DNA from: Candidatus Acidiferrum typicum
GTDB taxonomy: Bacteria; Acidobacteriota; Terriglobia; Acidiferrales; UBA7541
Reading direction: 5' to 3'
Length of the DNA stretch: 11,967 nt
Assembly (NCBI GenBank): GCA_025463105.1
Contig: JAOAPW010000482.1
Location: 1-11,967 of the forward strand
In this document: positions 1 to 6,448 of the stretch, piece by piece
Layout: each line of letters starts with the position of its first letter
Numbering within the stretch: the first letter of the stretch is position 1
Notes under the pieces: model-generated
What the model saw: only the letters and a program-made list of their open reading frames with translations
What the model was told of the DNA's origin: nothing
Databases searched by the model: none
Made by a program: the position numbers and the translations under genes

Positions 1-168
1 CTTCGTCACCAAATCCTGCAGCGATGTGCTTCCCGTGGCCTTCTCCTGCACCAACTCGTTCACGGGTTTCGGCGACCTGTTGAACACTACACATTGATGG
101 CCCCCTCGGAGGAGCCGTCGCACCATGGTCTTTCACAGTCTTCCCAGACCAATCATTCCAATTTGCAT
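1..168 (-). pseudogene. gnd: 6-phosphogluconate dehydrogenase (decarboxylating), 5' part, interrupted by in-frame TGA
   Basis: Read on the minus strand from an ATG at 168-166, the 56 codons to the window edge give an N-terminus typical of the decarboxylating 6-phosphogluconate dehydrogenase family (YqeC/GntZ-like). It opens MQIGMIGLGR and later has VRRLLRGGHQCVVFNRS. The enzyme would oxidise 6-phosphogluconate to ribulose-5-phosphate and CO2 in the pentose phosphate pathway. Codon 12 (135-133) is TGA exactly where the family has the third glycine of the Rossmann GxGxxG fingerprint. Codon 11 is Leu where Met is usual, and codon 14 is Thr where Asn is usual. No frameshift is present: all 56 codons stay in one frame and resume family-like sequence after the stop. 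The start has a good ribosome binding site. The gene lies 121 bases downstream of pgi on the same strand, so it belongs to the operon by position. Either it is a recent nonsense pseudogene or the base call is wrong. A restart at Met15 would lose the dinucleotide fingerprint. Family assignment is secure; functional status is not. Confidence 0.8.
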
Positions 169-174
169 GGATCA

Positions 175-180
175 CTCCTT
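175..180 (-). promoter_or_regulatory. Ribosome binding site of the gnd remnant
   Basis: On the minus strand AAGGAG lies 6 bases before the ATG at 168-166. It supports this start and shows that the translation signal is intact even though the reading frame is interrupted at codon 12. Confidence 0.65.
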
Positions 181-245
181 CTCTGCAGCCTTTACGCTCC
201 GCAGCTTTACGACCGTGAATTCCATCCGTTCGCATGTCTCCGATT

Positions 246-264
246 CGTGTGAGCAGCGCACACG
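246..264. repeat. Inverted repeat in the pgi-gnd gap
   Basis: CGTGTG (246-251) and CACACG (259-264) form a perfect 6-base stem with a 7-base loop. On the minus strand GATT and AATC flank it and could extend the stem past a bulge. There is no T-tract, so it is unlikely to be an intrinsic terminator. It could be an intercistronic mRNA hairpin, or chance. The rest of the 121-base gap (169-289) shows nothing except the gnd ribosome binding site. Confidence 0.3.
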
Positions 265-289
265 TGATGAATCCGTGTCAGGCCGCGCG

Positions 290-1951
290 TCATTGTGATT
301 TCTCTTTCAGTTTTCGGTAGCGGCTGATCAGATTGTTCGTTGAACTGTCATGCCGGAGCGCAGGCTCTGCCTGGCTCTCAAGTTCCGGGATGATGCGCTG
401 GGCCAGCACTTTGCCGAGTTCTACGCCCCACTGATCGAACGAGTTAATCTGCCAGATGGTGCCCTGGGTGAAAACGATGTGCTCGTAGAGTGCTACCAGC
501 TTGCCGAGAATTTCCGGAGTCAGGCGTTCGGCGAGGATCGTATTTGATGGGCGGTTGCCCTCGAAGACGCGGTGAGGCACGAGCCAATCCGGCGTGCCCT
601 CGGCCTTAACTTCCTCAGGCGTCTTCCCAAACGCCAGAGCCTCGGTCTGAGCGAAGACGTTCGCCAGGAGCATGTCATGGTGCCGGCCAAGCGGATTCAG
701 CGCATTGCTAAACGCGATGAAGTCGCAAGGGATTATCCTGGTCCCTTGATGAATCAACTGGTAGAAGGAATGTTGGCCATTCGTTCCCGGCTCGCCCCAA
801 TAGATGGGGCTAGTCGCGTAAGTGACCTCGGCACCATCGAGCGTGACGTGTTTGCCGTTGCTCTCCATCGTCAACTGCTGCAGGTAAGCCGGAAACCGCT
901 TCAAATACTGCTCGTACGGCAGCACGGCGACGGTCTCCGAACCGAAGAAATCGTTGTTCCAGATTGCGAGAAGCCCCATGAGTACCGGCAAGTTGCGCTC
1001 GAACGGGGCGGTGCGGAAGTGCTCGTCCATCTGATGGAATCCGTTCAACATGGCTCGGAAATTATCCGGGCCGATGGCTATCATTGTCGAAAGACCGATC
1101 GCCGAGTCCATGGAGTAGCGCCCGCCAACCCAGTCCCAGAATTCAAACATGTTGGCGGTATCGATGCCGAACTTGGCAACTTCGGCTGCGTTCGTCGAAA
1201 CGGCAACAAAGTGTTTGGCCACCGACTTTTCGTCACCCCCCAGACCCTGTAGAGACCAGTCTCGAGCCGTGTGGGCGTTGGTCATTGTCTCCAGTGTCGT
1301 GAAGGTTTTCGACGAGACGATAAACAGGGTTTCCGAGGGATCGAGACCCTGGACAGCTTCGACAAAGTCAGTGCTATCAACATTAGAAACGAATCGGAAC
1401 GTCATGGCGCGCTCGCTGTAATGCTTGAGCGCCTCGTAGGCCATCACCGGCCCCAGGTCGGAACCGCCAATACCAATGTTAACGACGTTACGAATGCGCT
1501 TGCCGGTGTGTCCTTTCCACTCTCCGCTGCGGACCCGGTTTGAGAAGTGAGCCATCTTGTCGAGAACTTTGTGTACCTGCCGCACTACGTCCTCGCCGTC
1601 AACAAGGATGGAAGCTTCTTTGGGTGCGCGCAGAGCTACGTGCAGGACCGCCCGCTTCTCGGTGGTATTGATTTTGTCCCCTCGAAACATGGCGTCAATC
1701 CGCGGTTGCAGCCCCGATTCTTCGGCAAGGTCGATGAGAAGCTTGAGTGTTTCGTCGGTGATACGGTTCTTCGAGTAATCGAGGAAGAGGCCCGCAGCCT
1801 CGGCAGTCATCCGCTCACCGCGTTTGGGGTCGTCCACAAAAAGTTTTCGCAGATGCAAACCGCGCACCTTGTCGTAGTGCGTTTGGAGCGCCTTCCACGC
1901 TTTTCGCTTCGTCAGAGGTTCAAGGACCTGGGGTGTCGCGCGTGTAGCCAT
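290..1951 (-). CDS. pgi: Glucose-6-phosphate isomerase
   Basis: Cytoplasmic enzyme that interconverts glucose-6-phosphate and fructose-6-phosphate. In this operon it links glucose-6-phosphate from Pgm to glycolysis and to the fructose-6-phosphate handled by transaldolase. The protein has 553 residues, the normal length for the E. coli-type enzyme. It shows NIGIGGSDLGP (158-168), the SSKTFTT phosphate-binding loop (213-219), a GGRYS signature (277-281), and TMESNGK with the presumed catalytic Glu363. It also has GTNGQHS with His394 and WGVELGK with Lys514, matching the positions of the family's catalytic residues. The ATG is preceded by AAAGGAG seven bases upstream. It begins 23 bases after the tal stop and ends in TGA. 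Tal and Pgi are fused in some bacteria; here they are separate proteins in the same order. No missing residue or truncation is seen. Confidence 0.97.
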   Translation of the reverse strand: MATRATPQVLEPLTKRKAWKALQTHYDKVRGLHLRKLFVDDPKRGERMTAEAAGLFLDYSKNRITDETLKLLIDLAEESGLQPRIDAMFRGDKINTTEKRAVLHVALRAPKEASILVDGEDVVRQVHKVLDKMAHFSNRVRSGEWKGHTGKRIRNVVNIGIGGSDLGPVMAYEALKHYSERAMTFRFVSNVDSTDFVEAVQGLDPSETLFIVSSKTFTTLETMTNAHTARDWSLQGLGGDEKSVAKHFVAVSTNAAEVAKFGIDTANMFEFWDWVGGRYSMDSAIGLSTMIAIGPDNFRAMLNGFHQMDEHFRTAPFERNLPVLMGLLAIWNNDFFGSETVAVLPYEQYLKRFPAYLQQLTMESNGKHVTLDGAEVTYATSPIYWGEPGTNGQHSFYQLIHQGTRIIPCDFIAFSNALNPLGRHHDMLLANVFAQTEALAFGKTPEEVKAEGTPDWLVPHRVFEGNRPSNTILAERLTPEILGKLVALYEHIVFTQGTIWQINSFDQWGVELGKVLAQRIIPELESQAEPALRHDSSTNNLISRYRKLKEKSQ

Positions 1952-1974
1952 ATTCGTACTCCTTTCGTTTCCCT

Positions 1975-3066
1975 TTAACCGGCTGCGGCCTGCTTGAGTT
2001 TAGCGCTTTTGGAAGTAATCACAGCCATCAGGTCATCCCAGGACTTGACGAATGACTTCGCGCCCTCGTCCTGAAGCTGTGCAGCCAGCGCATTGACGTC
2101 GATGCCGGATTTGGCGAACTGCGTTAATACTTCTTCGGAGTCGCCACCGTCCTGCGGCAGTATCGCGCCCAATTCGCCGTGATCGGCGAGCGCTTTCAAA
2201 GTAGCCTCCGGCATCGTGTTCACAGTGAAAGGCGCAGCGAGGGATTTGATGTACAGGACATCGGATGCTTTGGGATCCTTGGTTCCCGTGCTTGCCCATA
2301 GGAGTCGTTGGGGACGCGCGCCGAAGTTGAAGGCGCGCTGCCAGCGGGGAGAAGAAAGCAATTCTCTGTACGCCTTGAACGTACGCTTGGCGATGGCAAT
2401 ACCGAGATTGTCACGCAACGTGTCAGGCACCTTGTCCATTACGGCCGAATCCCAGCGGCTAATAAATATAGAGGCGACGGAGCCAACAACGGGTTTCAGC
2501 CCGGCGTCGATGCGCCGCTCGATACCCCGCAGGAACGCCTCCGCAGCCGCCACGTATTGCTCGCGGGAAAACAAGAGAGTGACATTTATCGGGATGCCGG
2601 CAAAGATCGCCTCCTCGATTGCAGGGAGGCCTTCCCTGGTTCCCGGAATCTTGATGAAGAGGTTAGGGAGTCCCGCTCGCGCGTGCAGATCTTTGGCTGC
2701 AGCCAGAGTGCTGACTGTGTCGTGGGCGAGAAGGGGCGACACTTCGAGCGACACCCAACCGTCCACTCCATCCGTCTTGTCGTGGACCGGTCGAAAAAGA
2801 CTGGCGGCCCGGGCAATGTCCTCGAGCGCCAGCTCGAAGAAGAGCGCCTCGCCCGATTTGCCCTTACTCAGCCGCTCGCGAATCGCGGCGTCATAAGCAG
2901 TGCTGTTCTTGATGGCGTGGTCGAAGATTGTCGGATTTGAGGTCAGCCCCGTTACCGATAGTTCGGCGACATAGCGCTGGAGTGTGCCGCTGTTCAGGAG
3001 GTCCCGCGTGATGTTATCGAGCCAGAGGCTCTGGCCCAGATCGTGAAGCAATTGCGTTGCTTTCAT
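1975..3066 (-). CDS. tal: Transaldolase
   Basis: Non-oxidative pentose phosphate enzyme that transfers a dihydroxyacetone unit between sedoheptulose-7-phosphate and glyceraldehyde-3-phosphate, giving erythrose-4-phosphate and fructose-6-phosphate. At 363 residues it matches the longer monofunctional subfamily known from actinobacteria, cyanobacteria and several Gram-negatives, rather than the roughly 317-residue TalB or the short TalC/fructose-6-phosphate aldolase type. Visible motifs are LWLDN (14-18), GLTSNPTIF (40-48), and NLFIKIPGT (135-143), in which Lys139 is the Schiff-base lysine. NVTLLFS (161-167) and the WASTGTKDP region follow. The start is supported by AAGGAGA four bases before the ATG. 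It sits 113 bases downstream of malQ and 23 bases upstream of pgi, whose product consumes its fructose-6-phosphate. Ends in TAA. Confidence 0.96.
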   Translation of the reverse strand: MKATQLLHDLGQSLWLDNITRDLLNSGTLQRYVAELSVTGLTSNPTIFDHAIKNSTAYDAAIRERLSKGKSGEALFFELALEDIARAASLFRPVHDKTDGVDGWVSLEVSPLLAHDTVSTLAAAKDLHARAGLPNLFIKIPGTREGLPAIEEAIFAGIPINVTLLFSREQYVAAAEAFLRGIERRIDAGLKPVVGSVASIFISRWDSAVMDKVPDTLRDNLGIAIAKRTFKAYRELLSSPRWQRAFNFGARPQRLLWASTGTKDPKASDVLYIKSLAAPFTVNTMPEATLKALADHGELGAILPQDGGDSEEVLTQFAKSGIDVNALAAQLQDEGAKSFVKSWDDLMAVITSKSAKLKQAAAG

Positions 3067-3124
3067 AATATCTCCTTCGCATCGTGTCCAACGGCCGACG
3101 CGGCCACATCAGTGAATAAATTTG

Positions 3125-3145
3125 CGGCAGGTGCTTCGACTGCCG
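3125..3145 (-). repeat. Hairpin in the malQ-tal gap
   Basis: CGGCAG (3125-3130) and CTGCCG (3140-3145) form a perfect 6-base stem with a 9-base loop. On the transcribed (minus) strand it is followed by CAAATTTATT, which is AU-rich but not a clean U-tract. A second small stem, GGCCG-ACG-CGGCC (3093-3105), lies between it and the tal ribosome binding site. The pair may act as a partial terminator or an mRNA processing barrier splitting the overlapping upstream genes from tal-pgi-gnd. This is inference; short GC stems also arise by chance. Confidence 0.3.
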
Positions 3146-3179
3146 TGTTTCAAGTCTTCGGCCAACAAAACCATCGCGC

Positions 3180-4763
3180 TCAGTTCCTTGAGACGGCCTC
3201 GAGTATCTTCCTTGTGTTCAAAGCTCGAGGGGACCCCGACCGGTTCGAGTTTTTCGTAAGATCGCGCAGCCATTCGAATGCTCGATCGGACAGCATGTCT
3301 TGCGTACAGCGCCAACTCCAATTGCCATCGGCATGGCCGGGGACGTTCATCCGAGCCTCTCTCCCTAGATTCAGCAAGTCCTGCAATGGAGTCATCGAAA
3401 CCGCGGCTATTGACGACCAAGCCAGATTAATCAATGCTGGAGCAGCGTCGCCACTCTCGACGCCAGGCAGTTTCAGGTAGTTCCACAGGTTTTGTCGTTG
3501 GTCATCCGGCAATTCATCAAACCAGCCGCGGGTCGTGGAGTTGTCATGGGTTCCGGTGTATGCCACCGTATTGCGATCGTAGTTGCGAGGGAGATAAGGG
3601 TTGTCGGACTTGCCGTCGAATGCAAATTGGAGGACGCGCATTCCTGGAAGGTGAAACTGATCGCGGAGCGCATGCACGTCGGGCGTGATCATCCCGAGAT
3701 CCTCGGCGATAAACGGAAGAGCGCCTAATTCTCGCTGTACTGCGTGAAAAAAATCAGCGCCCGGACCCGCGACCCACTTTCCCGACTGCGCCGTCGGCGC
3801 TCCGGCCGGAACGTGCCACGCCGCAGCGAACGCACGAAAATGGTCCAACCGGATCACGTCGACGTGCGCCAGCAGTGCTCGCAACCGGGAAATTGACCAA
3901 CGATAGTCCATTTGCTGAAGAGCGTTCCAGTCATAGATGGGGTTTCCCCAAAGTTGTCCCTGCGCACTGAAGTAATCGGGAGGCACGCCAGCGACGACGC
4001 GTGGACGTTGCTGCTTGTCCAGCAGAAACAACTCCGGGTGAGCCCAGACGTCGCTCGAATCGGGAGAAACAAAAAACGGCAGGTCGCCAATCAAGCTAAT
4101 TCCCTTTCCGTGAGCATATTCCTTGAGCCGTTCGCCTTGCCTGAACAACAGGAATTGTACGAAGCAAATCTTATCGATTTGATCTTTCAGTTCGCGTCGA
4201 ACCCGGTCGAGCGCTGCCGGTTGGCGCTGAACCAGCTCTGTGGGCCATTCAAGATAATATGTGCCGCCGAATCTGAATTTGAGCGCCCGGAACACTGCGT
4301 AGTCCTCGAGCCAATGCGCCTGGTCATTTCGGAATTGCTCATAGGCTGGCCGCAGTTCAGCGCGAGCACCGGACTTGAAATTGGCCCAGGCTCTCTCGAT
4401 CAGCCCGTATTTGAAAGGAATCACGGCGCTGTATTCAACAGTGTTTTGCGGGAACACTCGTGGCTGACAGTCGCTCGCCCGCAACAGTTCATCTTCAATC
4501 AACCAGTCCGGGCTGATAAGTAGTCCGTTCCCGGCGAAAGCTGACAAGGATTGATATGGCGAATTGCCATAGCCGGTGGGACCGAGCGGCAGCATCTGCC
4601 ACCAACTTTGTCCAGCTTGCGCAAGACGATCGATCCAGGCTATTGCGGCAGGTCCTACATCGCCGATGCCGTAAGGCGAGGGCAGCGAAGTGACATGTAA
4701 CAGCAAACCGGAGGTGCGGTACGCAGTAGGAAACGGCGGCAAGTTAACACTTCCCGGGCTCAT
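3180..4763 (-). CDS. malQ: 4-alpha-glucanotransferase (amylomaltase, GH77)
   Basis: Cytoplasmic disproportionating enzyme that transfers glucan segments between maltodextrins. It lengthens short chains so that glycogen phosphorylase can keep acting on them, and it releases glucose. The protein has 527 residues, close to the bacterial amylomaltase length. The N-terminus has the hallmark RTSGLLLHVTSLPSPYGIGD (16-35) and a GPTGYGNSPYQ substrate loop. The three GH77 catalytic residues are visible: nucleophile Asp307 in IRLDHFR, acid/base Glu354 in FIAEDLG, and Asp407 in GTHDN. The ATG overlaps the pgm stop as ATGA (4760-4763), so translation is probably coupled. A weak AAGGGA lies just upstream inside pgm. 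Ends in TGA. The 113-base gap to tal holds only two small hairpins. Well supported; no anomaly seen. Confidence 0.97.
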   Translation of the reverse strand: MSPGSVNLPPFPTAYRTSGLLLHVTSLPSPYGIGDVGPAAIAWIDRLAQAGQSWWQMLPLGPTGYGNSPYQSLSAFAGNGLLISPDWLIEDELLRASDCQPRVFPQNTVEYSAVIPFKYGLIERAWANFKSGARAELRPAYEQFRNDQAHWLEDYAVFRALKFRFGGTYYLEWPTELVQRQPAALDRVRRELKDQIDKICFVQFLLFRQGERLKEYAHGKGISLIGDLPFFVSPDSSDVWAHPELFLLDKQQRPRVVAGVPPDYFSAQGQLWGNPIYDWNALQQMDYRWSISRLRALLAHVDVIRLDHFRAFAAAWHVPAGAPTAQSGKWVAGPGADFFHAVQRELGALPFIAEDLGMITPDVHALRDQFHLPGMRVLQFAFDGKSDNPYLPRNYDRNTVAYTGTHDNSTTRGWFDELPDDQRQNLWNYLKLPGVESGDAAPALINLAWSSIAAVSMTPLQDLLNLGREARMNVPGHADGNWSWRCTQDMLSDRAFEWLRDLTKNSNRSGSPRALNTRKILEAVSRN

Positions 4764-6448
4764 TTTTGTCCCTTCGAGAAGTTCAGGGCGTTACTCACAA
4801 GTTCCTCGGCCTCTGTTACGATGGCGCTTAAGTGCGCGTTATCCCTGAAGCTTTCCGCATAGATTTTGTAGATGTTCTCCGTTCCCGAAGGCCGGGCCGC
4901 AAACCAGCCGCTCTGGGTTACGATCTTCAAACCACCTATAGGTGCATTATTTCCAGGAGCGCGGGTCAATTTGGCGATGATCGCCTCCCCGGCAAGAGTG
5001 GATGCTGTTACAGCAGCCGTCGACAACTCTCGAAGCTTTGCTTTCTGCTCGGGCGTTGCCGGCGCGTCGATACGCGTGTAATAGGATGTGCCGAATTCCG
5101 CGGTCAGTTCGCGATAATGCTCGCCAGGATCGTTGTCCGTACGGGCGGTGATCTCTGCCGCCAGCAGGTCCATGATAGGTCCGTCTTTATCGGTAGCCCA
5201 AGCACTGCCGTCGAGCCGCAGGAAGCTTGCCCCGGCACTCTCTTCACCGCCGAAACAGCACGAGCCGTCAACCAACCCCGGTACGAACCACTTAAATCCC
5301 ACAGGAACTTCCAATAAGTGGCGGCCCGACTTTTGGACCACCTTGTCAATCATGCTGCTGCTCACCAACGTTTTGCCGATGGAAATGTTCACCGGCCAGA
5401 GAGGGCGGTGCGCGAGCAGGTAGCGGATAGCCACTGCGAGGTAGTGATTGGGGTTCATCAAGCCAGCGGATGGAGTTACGATTCCGTGGCGGTCGGAGTC
5501 CGGATCGTTGGCGAAGGCGACGCGGTATTTGTCTTTGAGTCCGACGAGCCGAGCCATCGCGTACGGGCTGGAACAGTCCATGCGAATCACGCCATCGTGA
5601 TCAACAGTCATGAACGAAAAGGTCGGGTCAATCACCGGATTAACAATTGTGATATCTAGATTGTAAATAGAGTTGATGGGTTCCCAGTAGGGTCGTGCGG
5701 CGCCCCCGAGCGGGTCCACGCCAAGCTTGAGTCCGGCGCCACGAATCGCATCCATGTCCACGACGTTTCGCAGGTCCTGGACGTAAGGTATGACGAAGTC
5801 TTCCTGATGGGTGCTCGCAGCCCTGATGGCCGCCGTGAATTGCACGCGCTTCACGCCTGCGTTGTTTCCTCGCAGAAGTTCGTTGGCTCGGTCCTCCACC
5901 CAGCGCGTTACGTCGGTGTCCGCAGGACCACCGTTCGTCGGGTTGTACTTGAAGCCGCCATCCTCAGGCGGGTTGTGCGACGGCGTGATCACGATGCCGT
6001 CCGCGAGTTGCTGCTTGCGGCCGCGGTTATACACAAGAATGGCTCGCGAGATAACCGGCGTTGGGGTGACGCCGTTGTCTCGCTGAATGATTGTATCCAC
6101 GTTGTTGGCCGCGAGAACCTCCAAAGCGGTGCGTTGGGCCGGATCGGACACTGCGTGTGTGTCCTTACCCATGTAAAGCGGGCCGTCAGTCCCGCAACTT
6201 CGCCGGTAGTCACAGATCGCTTGCGTGATCGCAAGAATGTGCGCTTCGGTGAAGGTGCCATGCAAGGGCGAGCCTCTGTGTCCACTGGTTCCGAAACTCA
6301 CCATTTGATTGGGCTCGCTCAAGTCCGGCCGGCGCTCGAAATATTCGCGTTCAAGCTTGGCCACGTCGACCAACATCTGTTTTGGGGCAGGCTTGCCGGC
6401 TAGAGGCGATAACTTCGGGATTCGCTGCGTTTCTATGGCACCGGACAT
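4760..6448 (-). CDS. pgm: Phosphoglucomutase, alpha-D-glucose-phosphate specific
   Basis: Converts glucose-1-phosphate made by glycogen phosphorylase into glucose-6-phosphate. I place the start at the ATG at 6448, giving 562 residues, because GGAGG lies 7 bases upstream. The frame is open back to an ATG at 6547, but that extra 33 residues lie inside the 3' end of glgP and look like read-out of the other frame. Motifs from the chosen start are SFGTSGHRGS (51-60), GIVITPSHNPPEDGG with phosphoserine Ser157, metal-binding DPDSDRHG (315-322), GEESAGAS (401-408) for sugar recognition, and ARPSGTEN (518-525) for the substrate phosphate. These identify the E. coli Pgm-type family (546 residues there) rather than a phosphomannomutase. 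It overlaps glgP by 16 bases and malQ by 4, indicating a tightly coupled operon segment. Confidence 0.96.
   Translation of the reverse strand: MSGAIETQRIPKLSPLAGKPAPKQMLVDVAKLEREYFERRPDLSEPNQMVSFGTSGHRGSPLHGTFTEAHILAITQAICDYRRSCGTDGPLYMGKDTHAVSDPAQRTALEVLAANNVDTIIQRDNGVTPTPVISRAILVYNRGRKQQLADGIVITPSHNPPEDGGFKYNPTNGGPADTDVTRWVEDRANELLRGNNAGVKRVQFTAAIRAASTHQEDFVIPYVQDLRNVVDMDAIRGAGLKLGVDPLGGAARPYWEPINSIYNLDITIVNPVIDPTFSFMTVDHDGVIRMDCSSPYAMARLVGLKDKYRVAFANDPDSDRHGIVTPSAGLMNPNHYLAVAIRYLLAHRPLWPVNISIGKTLVSSSMIDKVVQKSGRHLLEVPVGFKWFVPGLVDGSCCFGGEESAGASFLRLDGSAWATDKDGPIMDLLAAEITARTDNDPGEHYRELTAEFGTSYYTRIDAPATPEQKAKLRELSTAAVTASTLAGEAIIAKLTRAPGNNAPIGGLKIVTQSGWFAARPSGTENIYKIYAESFRDNAHLSAIVTEAEELVSNALNFSKGQK

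Noticed and set aside
101..106. Possible frameshift in the C-run of the gnd remnant
   Set aside because: Recounting gives five C's, and the 56 codons from the ATG to the window edge remain in one frame with family-like sequence on both sides. Only the nonsense codon is present.
133..135. TGA read as glycine (as in SR1/Gracilibacteria) or as a recoded codon in gnd
   Set aside because: The consensus residue is glycine, which makes this tempting, but the phosphatase, pgm, malQ and pgi genes all end at TGA in positions expected for their families. The standard code applies, and no selenocysteine context is evident.
572..1252. Long plus-strand open frames opposite pgi, tal, malQ and glgP
   Set aside because: They are antisense to well-recognised enzymes, have no ribosome binding sites or recognisable products, and reflect codon bias of the true genes on the other strand.
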